DNA of 64,000 bases. It comes from Aquella oligotrophica (GTDB taxonomy: Bacteria > Pseudomonadota > Gammaproteobacteria > Burkholderiales > UBA11063). Both the position numbers and the translations under genes were made by a program. Position 1 is the first letter of the stretch, and each line of letters opens with the position of its first letter. This document shows positions 25,326 to 35,100 of this stretch, piece after piece. The notes under the pieces are model-generated. The model saw only the letters and a list, made by a program, of their open reading frames with translations. It searched no databases and had not been told where the DNA came from. Location: the NCBI RefSeq assembly GCF_002892535.1, contig NZ_CP024847.1, forward strand, positions 682,001-746,000, in the 5' to 3' direction.

Positions 25326-27584
25326 ATGAATTTGCTTTTTACTTTACCTCTGATTTCATTAACTGGAGGGATACTGACTTTGATTTACCATTTTCGTAAT
25401 CAAAGTACGAACCTTCTTACCAATGTATTTATCCTCATTTCGTTCCTGCTCTCAGTGACACTTATCAATTTTATTGGACATCCTCAATATCTTGAGTTTC
25501 CATTCACTAACGTAATGGGTAAGTCATTATTTATCAAGCTGCAAATCGATAATTTGAGTATCATTATGTTACTTTTAATTAACTTTGTGAGTTTTATAAT
25601 CCATCGCTATGCAACTAGCTATCTGGCATCTGATGTAACTCATGGCAGATTTATGGCACAGTTATCGATACTAAGTGGGGCTGTTTCATTCCTTGCACTT
25701 AGCGGAAACTTATTTACTGCCTTTCTTGCTTGGCAATTTGTTGGGTTTTCATTATATCTACTTCTAAATCATTATCATTACGATAGCAATGCTAATAAGG
25801 CAGCTAAGAAAAAATTTATAATTAATAGAATCGGTGATTTTTGTTTCCTAAGCGCGGTAATTCTTTGCTACAAATTTTATGGTAACTCAGATTTTGATAT
25901 TATAACTACAAATTATGCTGAGTTAAAAACTACTTTCATCGGAATGCACGTATCAGTAAATACTCTAATTGTTGTACTTGTGCTAATGGCTGTAATGACA
26001 AAATCGGCTCAGTTTCCTTTTCATATCTGGTTACCTGATACAATGCAAGCACCAACTCCGGTTTCGGCAATAATGCATGCAGGTATTATTAATTCAGGAG
26101 GTTTCTTATTAACTAGAATTAGTCCTATGATTGCCGGGAACTTATTCCTAACTGATTTGATCTTTACAATCGGTGTTATTACTTTTATTTGTGCCTCATT
26201 CTTTATTCTTACTCAATCAGATGTCAAAAAGCAGCTTGCCTATTCAACAATGGGACAAATGGGATTTATGATTATGCAGTGTGGGCTAGGTCTATATGCA
26301 GCTGCAATTTTTCATCTAATTGCCCATGGCTTTTTTAAGGCTTTCCTGTTTTTATCTGCGGGTAATAATCTCTTATATAAAGAGAAAAAGGCTGATCATC
26401 AGATGGCAAAAGTATTACTTAGCATTATTTTTACTCTAGTGATTCTTGTCGGGTATTATTTCTACGTAAAAACAACTGGAAATTCATTAAATAGTAATTT
26501 AATTATGGCTATATTTATATCTATAACGCTTGCGCAAATCCTTGCAGAAATATTTGTTATGCAGTTTAATCTTAGAAATAAGATTCTAGCAATAGCGGTT
26601 GTAGCTCTAGTTTTTGCCATGTATATGTTACTAGTTAATTCAACGGAAACTATTTTGTCTAATTATATTAACCTAAATATGCTTGATTCATACAAAGTTA
26701 TAATTGGCTTAACTTTATTAATTGTTCAAATTGGGATTTGGTTAATTCCTTCGTGCACAAATATATTACCTGAGAAGCTTACGCTATGGGTTTATCATTT
26801 AAGCCGGAATAAACTATTCATTGAGGATGGATATCGCAAATACCTGCTTAATCCGTATCGTCATTTTGGTGATTATCTGAATAAAATTTTTTGTCAATAT
26901 CATGAAGTATGCTTCATTTTATTGGCGTTTGTTGCCTCTTTCTATACTTATCTTGGTTTTTCACACGGTGAAGTTTTTGCAAGCCCTTATAATATCCTTA
27001 TAAATCAGGTGATATATTTTGTCATGCTTATTGCTGCAAATCGGGCATTAAATATTGATCGACTAAATTTGTATCTTTTTGTATCCCAGATTAGTTTAAT
27101 AAATATTGGTTTATTTGGAACTGAGTCAATTGAAAAGAGTGTTGTGCTTTTTCAAGTGATAAATTCCTTTTTAGTCTTTAGTTCGATAAATATCCTTCTT
27201 AGAGGTAGAAGTCGTGAAATCAGTGAACGAGTGGATAAGAACTTACTTAGTTTAAATAGCTCCTATTTTTCATTCTTACTATTTTTACTAATCGGGCTAC
27301 CGGGAACAGCAAGCTTTATTTCGGAATTAAACATCTTACTGAGTCTAGCTAGTGATGATCTCATTTATATATTCCTGACTGGGGTTGGTTTCCTATTACT
27401 TGCAATTGCGATAATGCATGCATTACAGGAGCACGTATTTAATAGTAAATCAATATTTTTGCCTAAAAATATTTATCTTACCTCTGGGGAGCAGCTATTT
27501 ATTTTATTCGCAATTTTTATAAATATATCCAGTGGTGTCTATCCTGATTGGCTGCTAAATCAACTTGAATGGTTTTTAAGGTAA
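25326..27584 (+). CDS. dabB: DabB: proton-conducting NuoL-like subunit of an inorganic carbon pump
   Basis: The 752-residue polytopic protein is related to complex I antiporter subunits: LysSerAlaGlnPheProPheHisIleTrpLeuProAspThrMet near 224-238 and ProValSerAlaIleMetHisAlaGlyIle follow the NuoL pattern. It pairs with DabA, as in the energy-coupled DAB bicarbonate/CO2 accumulation systems. It is longer than the DabB proteins I know (about 550 residues). The extra C-terminal part (about 560-752) has GlyLeuProGlyThrAlaSerPheIleSerGluLeu, which resembles the end of NuoM. No other complex I genes are adjacent. Confidence 0.88.
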   Translation: MNLLFTLPLISLTGGILTLIYHFRNQSTNLLTNVFILISFLLSVTLINFIGHPQYLEFPFTNVMGKSLFIKLQIDNLSIIMLLLINFVSFIIHRYATSYLASDVTHGRFMAQLSILSGAVSFLALSGNLFTAFLAWQFVGFSLYLLLNHYHYDSNANKAAKKKFIINRIGDFCFLSAVILCYKFYGNSDFDIITTNYAELKTTFIGMHVSVNTLIVVLVLMAVMTKSAQFPFHIWLPDTMQAPTPVSAIMHAGIINSGGFLLTRISPMIAGNLFLTDLIFTIGVITFICASFFILTQSDVKKQLAYSTMGQMGFMIMQCGLGLYAAAIFHLIAHGFFKAFLFLSAGNNLLYKEKKADHQMAKVLLSIIFTLVILVGYYFYVKTTGNSLNSNLIMAIFISITLAQILAEIFVMQFNLRNKILAIAVVALVFAMYMLLVNSTETILSNYINLNMLDSYKVIIGLTLLIVQIGIWLIPSCTNILPEKLTLWVYHLSRNKLFIEDGYRKYLLNPYRHFGDYLNKIFCQYHEVCFILLAFVASFYTYLGFSHGEVFASPYNILINQVIYFVMLIAANRALNIDRLNLYLFVSQISLINIGLFGTESIEKSVVLFQVINSFLVFSSINILLRGRSREISERVDKNLLSLNSSYFSFLLFLLIGLPGTASFISELNILLSLASDDLIYIFLTGVGFLLLAIAIMHALQEHVFNSKSIFLPKNIYLTSGEQLFILFAIFINISSGVYPDWLLNQLEWFLR

Positions 27585-27592
27585 TTGCTAAA

Positions 27593-30001
27593 ATGAAAAA
27601 AATTATTGAACAAATTAAAAAATACATTCCTATAAACTGGCCGCTACAGAGTTTTATTGCTGTAAATCCATTATTTGATTTAACCACAGAGTCAATTGAT
27701 TCTGCGCTTTTGGCGGTATCTCGTTATACAGATATCAAAGGAGCATTAAGGTTTGATGAATACCATCAATATTACCGGGATGGAAAGATCTCATTGGCAA
27801 ATCTGGAGTTTGCTGTTAGTGAGTTTTCTATTGATAAGCACTGTCAGGATTATAAAGGACTTATTCTTAAATCGCTAAGTAACCCTTTATTTCAGGAAGA
27901 ATTAGAGAAAGTAGATGTATCCGTTGTAGATTTTTCTGTAAATTTATTTGCTAAGCGCGCTCTAGTTTATACTGAAAATGATAATCAAGTTAAACGACAA
28001 GTGGTTGCATTTTGTAATGATTTTTTTGATTTAGGGCAAGCCAAATGGAAGATGCCGATATCTGAAGATAGACTTTTTCCTGCATGGTTAAAATACTCGT
28101 GTATAGATGATCGGAGATTTGTAAAAATACTTAAAAATATTAGTGATCAGCCACTCGATGCTTTAACTGAGCTACTTTTAAGGCTTGGCATACCATTAAC
28201 TAGTTGGCATGATTATCTTTCGACCGTTGCATTCCAAATGCTTGGCTGGGCTTCAGTTATTAAATGGTTGGAATCTCGTCCGGATAATCCATATTTTTCT
28301 AAAAAGGCTAATCTAGAAGACCTTCTAGCTATTTGGCTTGCATATGAACTACTCTTAAAAGAGAAATATGCAATTACCTATGAGGAGGTTAAACTATCTG
28401 ATAATAATTTAGCAATTCTTGAGCTATTGAGAAATTATTCCTTACCTGAAGGTATTGCTAGTAAAATTAACAAGTTTCACCTAGGGCTGATTTGGCAACG
28501 TGCTTATGAGCATTCATATCAGGAACAGCTAATTAATCAGATTAAATCTGTCCCAAAAATTATCAATAATGCTGATCGTTCCAGTGCACAGGCGGTATTT
28601 TGTATCGATACTCGCTCTGAAGGGATTCGCCGTCATTTTGAAAGTATGGGTAACTATCAGACCTATGGGTTTGCTGGCTTTTTTGGTGTAGGGTTTAAAC
28701 TTGTTGATAACGAGACGCACAACTGTTCCTTACAGTGTCCCGCAATTGTAGTTCCAGACAAGACGTTGATAAATAAACCTGTAAAGAATAGCTTTTTACT
28801 AAACTCATGGAATCTTTTTGCTTCAGCTATAAATAAAAGTAAGTCGGGTTTTTTCTCTCCTTTTGTTCTTTTTGATGCAATAGGTGGGTGGTTTAGCACT
28901 ACTTTACTTGGGAAAACATTTTTCCCTGAGCCTATCTATCGCTATGTTAAAAATTTACAGAAGAAGCTTAGAGGGAAAAATGAATTCTCTGATAAAAGCC
29001 TTGATATATTTGCTAAAGACGGAGGTTTTACGCAGGAGGGGGTTGCAGAAAGTTTGAGCTTTGTTTTTAAGGCTATTGGGCTTACAGAAAATTTTGCACC
29101 ATTTGTAATTATTGCTGGACATAAAGCTGAGAGTCAAAATAATCCTTTTCAGTCTAGTCTTGACTGCGGTGCTTGCGGGGGAAATGGTGGGATTCCCAAT
29201 GCAATAGCATTCTGTCAGGCCGCAAATAATTCTCAAGTTCGTAGAATCTTGTCTGAAAAATTTTCAATAAGTATTCCAGATGATACAGTATTTATTAGTA
29301 GTTGTCATCTAACCACTACAGATGAGTTTGAATACTACAACTTGGATACTATGAGTAGCCTTCAAGGGGAGGAGTTTGAAAAGGTTAAATCAGATATTAA
29401 TAGTGCCTGCCAACTACTTCGACTTGAACGTATGATGGTGCTTAATAATGATGATAGCCCCCATATACGGCAAACGAATTGGGCGGAATTAATTCCTGAG
29501 ATTGCTTTGGCTAATAATGCAGCTTTCATTATTGGACCACGTCAAATTACTGCAAATCTTCAGTTACAAAGAAGAACCTTTCTCCATTCATATGAGCCAG
29601 CAGAGGATAGTGATGGTAAAATACTTTCTTTTATTCTGAATGCCCCTGTATTAGTTGGGCATTGGATTAATAGCCAATATTATTTCTCATCGACTGATCA
29701 TGAGATTTATGGTAGTGGAAATAAAGCAATCCATAACGTAGTAGGTGGCTTTGGTGTAATGGAAGGTAACTTTAGTGACTTTAAAATTGGATTACCAATA
29801 CAAAGTCTTAGTTGTCTTGATTCAAGGGTTCATGAGCCAATGCGACTATTGGTAATTATTTATGCCAGTCGGGAACTTGTTGCTAAGATATTGACAGAAT
29901 CACCGGCAGTCGCAAATATCTTTAATGGTCGTTGGGCGCATTTAGTAGTACTTGATCCAGATGAAGTTGGACTTGAAAATTACGCAAAAGATCATAAATA
30001 G
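27593..30001 (+). CDS. dabA: DabA: DUF2309 / UPF0753 carbonic-anhydrase-like subunit
   Basis: The protein has 802 residues from this ATG. The start MetLysLysIleIleGluGln is preferred over the ATG at 27569 because it fits the family pattern of about ten residues before ProXxxTrpProLeuXxxXxxPheIleAlaValAsnPro. The zinc site is present: CysIleAspThrArgSerGlu (Cys337, Asp339), AlaGlyHisLys (His510) and LeuAspCysGlyAlaCys (Cys525). The spacing equals that of Halothiobacillus DabA as I recall it (C351, D353, H524, C539). It is thought to hydrate CO2 vectorially, driven by cation flow through DabB. Confidence 0.92.
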   Translation: MKKIIEQIKKYIPINWPLQSFIAVNPLFDLTTESIDSALLAVSRYTDIKGALRFDEYHQYYRDGKISLANLEFAVSEFSIDKHCQDYKGLILKSLSNPLFQEELEKVDVSVVDFSVNLFAKRALVYTENDNQVKRQVVAFCNDFFDLGQAKWKMPISEDRLFPAWLKYSCIDDRRFVKILKNISDQPLDALTELLLRLGIPLTSWHDYLSTVAFQMLGWASVIKWLESRPDNPYFSKKANLEDLLAIWLAYELLLKEKYAITYEEVKLSDNNLAILELLRNYSLPEGIASKINKFHLGLIWQRAYEHSYQEQLINQIKSVPKIINNADRSSAQAVFCIDTRSEGIRRHFESMGNYQTYGFAGFFGVGFKLVDNETHNCSLQCPAIVVPDKTLINKPVKNSFLLNSWNLFASAINKSKSGFFSPFVLFDAIGGWFSTTLLGKTFFPEPIYRYVKNLQKKLRGKNEFSDKSLDIFAKDGGFTQEGVAESLSFVFKAIGLTENFAPFVIIAGHKAESQNNPFQSSLDCGACGGNGGIPNAIAFCQAANNSQVRRILSEKFSISIPDDTVFISSCHLTTTDEFEYYNLDTMSSLQGEEFEKVKSDINSACQLLRLERMMVLNNDDSPHIRQTNWAELIPEIALANNAAFIIGPRQITANLQLQRRTFLHSYEPAEDSDGKILSFILNAPVLVGHWINSQYYFSSTDHEIYGSGNKAIHNVVGGFGVMEGNFSDFKIGLPIQSLSCLDSRVHEPMRLLVIIYASRELVAKILTESPAVANIFNGRWAHLVVLDPDEVGLENYAKDHK

Positions 30002-30091
30002 CAGGTGTATATCTATTTTAGGTATATCTAGGTATTAGCTAGTTGTTTTAATTTGTCATTTAAAAGATTCATTGATTAAATAGTGTCGATA

Positions 30092-30121
30092 GTTGACATT
30101 GCAACTTAAATTTGTTAAAGT
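30092..30121 (+). promoter_or_regulatory. Promoter and MarR-type operator of the exporter operon
   Basis: GTTGA-CATT-GCAAC (30092-30105) is a near-perfect copy of the operator. TTGACA (30093-30098) inside it, a 17-base spacer and TAAAGT (30116-30121) form a good sigma70 promoter. The layout matches that of the first MarR gene. The transcript leader would be about 80 bases. Confidence 0.72.
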
Positions 30122-30206
30122 CATGGCTATCGACCTGATATTGGTAATGATAGCCTTGGTTAAAAATCACTATGACTAAATATTATAAATAAACGAATTG
30201 GAAATT

Positions 30207-31919
30207 ATGCAAAGTAAGGAAACTTTAAAAAAAGCTGCCAGTTATCTGATATTTCGCGATAAGAAATTTTTCTCGCTGATTATTACTTATGGGGTGATAG
30301 TTGCATTGCTTAATCTTGCTTTGCCATTATCGATTCAGGTCTTGATAACCTCCATTATCTATACTGCCCAGATCACTCCAGTGTTAATTCTTGGGCTAAT
30401 CCTCCTGTTTTTGATAAGCTTTTCGGCTTTACTTGGGGTATTACAAAAATTTCTGATTGAAATCTATAAGCGAAGCTCTTTTTCACGGATAGCATCAGAC
30501 ATATTATTAAAAGCCATCTATAGTGATCACCAGAGTTTTCGTGCCCATAACAGTAGTGATTTGAGTAGTCGTTATTTTGAGATTTTTAATATCCAAAATA
30601 ATGTATCAGACATTATTGTTGAAGGTTTTTTAGTTTTATTAACTATTATTGTAAGCTTTATTTTATCGAGTTTTTATCACCCATATTTTTTGATCCTTAA
30701 TTTGATTATTTTAGGTATTGTTTGGCTTAGCTGGTCATTATTTACTAAAAAAGCTGTTGGTTATGCAGTAGCAAGATCAGAAGCTAAATTTGCAGTATTT
30801 GCATGGATTGACGATGTATTTAGGATGAGTGGGTTCTTTAAAAGTAGAACAACGAAAACCTATGCATTAGACAAGGGCTTAGATCTGATAAAAACCTATA
30901 TTCGTGCCCGTTGTAAATACTGGAATATTTCTTTTACCCAGTTAATTATTTTAACCTTACTTTATGTCGCGATCACGGTAACTCTGGTTACTGTTGGTTC
31001 AATTTTGGTTATTCAGGGGCAGTTAAGCTTGGGGCAGCTAGTAGCTGCAGAGATTTTATATACTACTTCATTGTATGGGATATCAAAACTTAGTATTTAT
31101 TATGATAAGTATTATAATTTGATGGCTTCACTTGATGAAATGAGCCATGTGTTTGTTATTGATGATGAACATTTTGGTAAAATCAATAGTAGTCCAACTC
31201 CTATTCAAGCTGATAATCAGAATCCAATTATTAACTTTAATAATGTATCCTATACCGATGATTTTGGTAGAAGTTACTTTTATAACTTTGCTATCAGTAA
31301 AGGACAGTCAAATCTTATTCTAACGGTTGATCAAAATGCAAAAATGATTCTTACTAATCTTTTGAATCAATATATTCATCCGGATAGTGGTTTTGTTGAG
31401 TTTTATGGGATTCATGCAGCTGATTATGACCAGCACTATCTGCGAGATAAAATTCACATGGTTAATAGTTCAAATATTTTTGGTTGTACTATTGGTGAAT
31501 TCCTCCAGTTTGGTATCGCAGATTCAATGTATAATCAAATTAATGATATTCTTGGCGCTACTGGATTGAGTAATTTTATTCATAGCCTACCTAAAAAATA
31601 TGAAACAATGTTAATTGGTGATGGCTATCCATTACATGAGCAACAGATAATTATCCTAAAAATAGTTAAGGCAATCTTGATCAATCCCGAAGTTATTGTT
31701 ATTTCTGAGATATTTGATCGGATTGATAAGAAGATTCAGAAGCAGATTCTTGACTATATCACGGGAAGCACAGATATTACGCTAATATGCTTTTCTGAAA
31801 ATGAAGATAATCATATTCATTATGATAAATTCCTTTTACTGGCAAGCCGTGAAGCTTATCATGCTACTGATAGTAGCCAGTTTAAAATGATTGTAAGAAA
31901 AGTATTGAAGGAATCATAA
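30207..31919 (+). CDS. ABC exporter protein with degenerate ATPase domain
   Basis: The 570-residue protein (ATG at 30207; a TTG at 30198 is possible) has an exporter-type membrane domain with about six helices (20-310) and a C-terminal domain that aligns with an ABC ATPase. Every catalytic motif is altered. Walker A reads ValAspGlnAsnAlaLysMetIle. The Q-loop glutamine is replaced (ValAsnSerSer). The signature is LeuHisGluGlnGln. Walker B ends ValIleValIleSerGluIle, without the Asp, and the switch His is replaced by Glu. The domain is unlikely to hydrolyse ATP normally. HlyD and TolC partners follow, so a tripartite export complex is expected. Confidence 0.85.
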   Translation: MQSKETLKKAASYLIFRDKKFFSLIITYGVIVALLNLALPLSIQVLITSIIYTAQITPVLILGLILLFLISFSALLGVLQKFLIEIYKRSSFSRIASDILLKAIYSDHQSFRAHNSSDLSSRYFEIFNIQNNVSDIIVEGFLVLLTIIVSFILSSFYHPYFLILNLIILGIVWLSWSLFTKKAVGYAVARSEAKFAVFAWIDDVFRMSGFFKSRTTKTYALDKGLDLIKTYIRARCKYWNISFTQLIILTLLYVAITVTLVTVGSILVIQGQLSLGQLVAAEILYTTSLYGISKLSIYYDKYYNLMASLDEMSHVFVIDDEHFGKINSSPTPIQADNQNPIINFNNVSYTDDFGRSYFYNFAISKGQSNLILTVDQNAKMILTNLLNQYIHPDSGFVEFYGIHAADYDQHYLRDKIHMVNSSNIFGCTIGEFLQFGIADSMYNQINDILGATGLSNFIHSLPKKYETMLIGDGYPLHEQQIIILKIVKAILINPEVIVISEIFDRIDKKIQKQILDYITGSTDITLICFSENEDNHIHYDKFLLLASREAYHATDSSQFKMIVRKVLKES

Positions 31920-31922
31920 TTC

Positions 31923-33053
31923 ATGCAGCTTGATTACGTTAAACAGCACCAGGTATACAAGATTGAAGATGCGGCAAAGTTTAAAAATATTGATAGGACA
32001 GCTATTTCAAGGTTTTTTCCAGGGTTGTCAATATTAATATTGGTTCTGGTAACATTTTTCATTGGCAGTCTCTTTTTACCTTGGATACAGACTTCTTTTG
32101 GACCAGGGCAAATAACGGCGCTACATCCGGAAGACAGGGTACAGCAAATAGTATCAACAGTTAATGGACGAGTTAGCAAATGGTATGTTCGTGATGGTAG
32201 CAAGGTAAAAAAGGGTGACAAAGTTGCTGAGATTATTGATGTTGATCCATATCTGTTAGAGCGCCTTAATTCAGAAGTTTCAGCGATGGAATTAAGGTTA
32301 AATTCTGCGATTGAGGCAACTAGACTTGCTAAGAGTAATTTTGATCGCCAACAGCGTCTTTATCGTGATGGACTGACCTCCAAAAGAGAGTTTGAGTTAG
32401 CACAGATTAATTATCAGAAATCAGTAGCCGACCAGCAATACTATAAAGCTCAATTAATTAAATCACAATCATCGTTATCAAAGCAAAATAGTCAGATAAT
32501 TTTGGCAGATCGTGATGGAACGATTGTTAATACTTTATCTAGTTCGGCTACGAAGGTAGTAAAAGTTGGTGACGCTTTGGCAACTTTTATCCCGGATACG
32601 GATAATATTGCAGTTGAACTATATATAAGTGGAAATGATGTTCCTTTGGTTAGCCCTGGTCGTCATGTGCGGCTAGTTTTTGATGGTTGGCCATCTATTC
32701 AGTTTAGTGGTTGGCCATCAGTATCAATTGGTACTTTTGGTGGAGTTGTAAAAGTTGTTGATTATGCCGCAAGTTCAAATGGTATGTTCCGGGTGCTAGT
32801 CGAGCCAGACCCTAATGATCAGGCTTGGCCTTCGCGTAATTTTTTACGGATGGGTGCTCAAGCTCGGGGATATATCCAGCTTAACCGTGTTTTACTCGGC
32901 TATGAAATGTGGCGACAATTAAACGGATTCCCAATTGCGATAAATAACAAAAATAATAGTGCGACATTGTTTCATGGTAAGAATGGTGCTGATGGAGGTT
33001 ATGGTGCTACCAAAGATGGAGGCAAGGATGAGAAGCAGGATAAGGGTGAATAA
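31923..33053 (+). CDS. HlyD-type membrane fusion (periplasmic adaptor) protein
   Basis: The 376-residue protein has one N-terminal membrane segment (about 32-54), a split biotinyl-lipoyl-like domain (ValAsnGlyArgValSerLysTrpTyrValArgAspGlySerLysValLysLysGly near 79-96), a coiled-coil hairpin (about 105-190) and a beta-barrel part. It would link the inner-membrane exporter to the TolC channel. The C-terminus is Gly-, Lys- and Asp-rich and overlaps the start of the tolC-like gene. It starts three bases after the ABC gene. Confidence 0.9.
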   Translation: MQLDYVKQHQVYKIEDAAKFKNIDRTAISRFFPGLSILILVLVTFFIGSLFLPWIQTSFGPGQITALHPEDRVQQIVSTVNGRVSKWYVRDGSKVKKGDKVAEIIDVDPYLLERLNSEVSAMELRLNSAIEATRLAKSNFDRQQRLYRDGLTSKREFELAQINYQKSVADQQYYKAQLIKSQSSLSKQNSQIILADRDGTIVNTLSSSATKVVKVGDALATFIPDTDNIAVELYISGNDVPLVSPGRHVRLVFDGWPSIQFSGWPSVSIGTFGGVVKVVDYAASSNGMFRVLVEPDPNDQAWPSRNFLRMGAQARGYIQLNRVLLGYEMWRQLNGFPIAINNKNNSATLFHGKNGADGGYGATKDGGKDEKQDKGE

Positions 33054-34476
33054 GCTACGGGGGTTATTATATTTATTTTCATCAATAGCCCCATGGGGTG
33101 CTGGTGCTTATGAGCTTCAGATATCAAGAATTGAAAGCTCAATTAACAGCTGTTATCCCAAAATTCTAAGCGCAGTTATTCAGCAGGAATTAAATCAGGG
33201 TAAGGTTAAAAAAAATGAGGCTCCATTTGATTTTAGGCTTGATGCTGATGCTTTGCAACGACAAGGTAGTACCTATAATACCACTTACCAGAAAATTGCA
33301 TTAGAAAAAAGGTTCTATGGTTCTCCGGTGTCTGCTTATGCCGGATATGATATTTCTGGTGGCTATACTCCACAATATGATTCTGCCCAAATTACTTCAA
33401 CACTGGGAAGGCAATTTGTTGGATTAAAGATGAATCTCTTGAGTGGTTTTACTATGGATGAAGAACGCTTAAATTTATATAACTCGATGCTAGATAAAGA
33501 AAAATCGGATTATGAGTTGGATTTATCAAGACTGCTGGTAAAAACTGAAGCAATGAAAGCTTATATGGGGTGGGTAATTGCTGGTGCAGAGCTTCAAGCA
33601 TATGAGAAGTTATTACACATTGCTGAAACGAGACAAAATGCGCTTGAAAAAAGATTTAAAAATGGTGATATTGCAGAAATATCAGTGAAAGAGAACTATA
33701 ATAACGTCTTAAAGCGAAAAATGAAAGTTACTTCTGCAAAAGATTATTTTAATAAGGCTTCACAATATCTAGCCTTATATTATCGCGACCAAAGATGTAA
33801 TATTGTTACACCAAATCAGAATCTTTTGCCCAAGACATTGCCAGAAGTTAATAAAATTCCTGAACAGCCAATTGTTGATGAGGTAAATAATGCGGTTAAA
33901 AATCGTCCGGAATTTAAAATTATTCAAACTCAGCTGCAACAGATTGTAAATCAGCAAAAGCTTGCTGGGAACTACTTGTTACCAAAATTAAATTTATCTG
34001 TTCAATATAATCAAAATAACTCAGATACCGCAACTTCGTCATATTTTCAACTGAATCAGCAGGAAGCGGTTGGTAAACTAAATTTTTCGATGCCTCTTGA
34101 GCGGAGCTACGGAAAAGGTATGGATAAAGAAACTGAAGCTAGTTATCGCAAATTACTAAATGATAGGCAGTTACTTCTTGATCAGCTAAAGGCACAGCTT
34201 GAAACGTTACATTATTCAGTTGATGCAACGGCTAGTCAAGTTGACATGTCTAAAACAGAAAATAAACTAGCAACTGATTTATTAAATGCCGAAAATAGAC
34301 GAGTGCAGAATGGGGATAGTAATTTCTTTATGCTTAATTTGCGTGAGGATAATGCAACTAACTCATATTTGAATTATATCAACGTTATAGCTGGAAACTA
34401 TCAGGCACTAATTGAATATAATTTCCTTACCGGGAACAATGTTCATCTAACTAAAGCTTATCCACAATTTAATTGA
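33028..34476 (+). CDS. TolC family outer membrane efflux protein
   Basis: The chosen ATG at 33028 follows GGAGG with a five-base gap and gives a 482-residue protein with a signal peptide (LeuArgGlyLeuLeuTyrLeuPheSerSerIleAlaProTrpGlyAlaGlyAla). A GTG at 33046 is the alternative. The body has long helical repeats with LeuAlaGlyAsnTyrLeuLeuProLysLeuAsnLeuSer near the second repeat, as in TolC-like channels. It overlaps hlyD by 26 bases and completes the export complex. The substrate is unknown. Confidence 0.88.
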   Translation: MRSRIRVNKLRGLLYLFSSIAPWGAGAYELQISRIESSINSCYPKILSAVIQQELNQGKVKKNEAPFDFRLDADALQRQGSTYNTTYQKIALEKRFYGSPVSAYAGYDISGGYTPQYDSAQITSTLGRQFVGLKMNLLSGFTMDEERLNLYNSMLDKEKSDYELDLSRLLVKTEAMKAYMGWVIAGAELQAYEKLLHIAETRQNALEKRFKNGDIAEISVKENYNNVLKRKMKVTSAKDYFNKASQYLALYYRDQRCNIVTPNQNLLPKTLPEVNKIPEQPIVDEVNNAVKNRPEFKIIQTQLQQIVNQQKLAGNYLLPKLNLSVQYNQNNSDTATSSYFQLNQQEAVGKLNFSMPLERSYGKGMDKETEASYRKLLNDRQLLLDQLKAQLETLHYSVDATASQVDMSKTENKLATDLLNAENRRVQNGDSNFFMLNLREDNATNSYLNYINVIAGNYQALIEYNFLTGNNVHLTKAYPQFN

Positions 34477-34555
34477 AATTATATATGTTTAGTCTGGAAG
34501 ACATAGTCAAAGTAAATTATTTTGACGCTGTTCTGAATAATTTATTAAAATAATG

Positions 34556-34569
34556 GTTGATATTTCAAC
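34556..34569 (+). promoter_or_regulatory. MarR-type operator before the second MarR gene
   Basis: GTTGA-TATT-TCAAC lies 20 bases before the ATG at 34590. A possible promoter, TTGACG and TAAAAT with an 18-base spacer, ends just before it, so the site would cover the transcription start. This supports autoregulation. Confidence 0.68.
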
Positions 34570-34589
34570 TGCTTACTAATGGGGTAATT

Positions 34590-35051
34590 ATGGATTCAAG
34601 TTTAATTTCCACTCTACTGAGGGATTTGGACAATATTGTTCGTGAGATTCATACAATTTATGAAGCTAGTTTTAAAAACTATTCACTACAAAAGGGGCAG
34701 TTTGCTTACATTACCCGAATTTGTGAAAATGAAGGAATTAACCTTGCTGACCTGTCTTTTCGCCTAAAAGTTGATAAAACTACCACTACTAAGGCAGTAC
34801 AGAAATTAATAGTTTCTGGATTAATAAATAAAGTGCAGGACGTAACGGATAAAAGAGTTTGGCATTTATTCCCTACGGCAAAAACCAGAGAGTTGTATTC
34901 ACAGATAATTGCAGAAAAAAATCGCGTGCTGGAATTATGTTTTGCTGGCTTTAGTAATAAGGAGCGAGCAGCTTTTGGTAGTCTTGTTACCAAAATGTCA
35001 GCAAATATTGCCGAAGAATGGAAAAAAACTATTCATCGTGATAAAGAGTAA
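34590..35051 (+). CDS. MarR family transcriptional regulator (second of two)
   Basis: The protein has 153 residues from the ATG that follows GGGGTAATT. It carries a winged helix-turn-helix with LeuAlaAspLeuSerPheArgLeuLysValAspLysThrThrThrThrLysAlaVal and the wing ThrAspLysArgValTrpHisLeuPhe. It follows the exporter operon and has an operator copy in its leader. The pairing with an efflux system is typical of MarR repressors that release DNA when they bind a toxic compound. It is paralogous to the protein at 24788. Confidence 0.9.
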   Translation: MDSSLISTLLRDLDNIVREIHTIYEASFKNYSLQKGQFAYITRICENEGINLADLSFRLKVDKTTTTKAVQKLIVSGLINKVQDVTDKRVWHLFPTAKTRELYSQIIAEKNRVLELCFAGFSNKERAAFGSLVTKMSANIAEEWKKTIHRDKE

Positions 35052-35100
35052 GTAATAATAAATTCCCATAAGTTAGATATAGGTTTAAAAGATAAAAATC

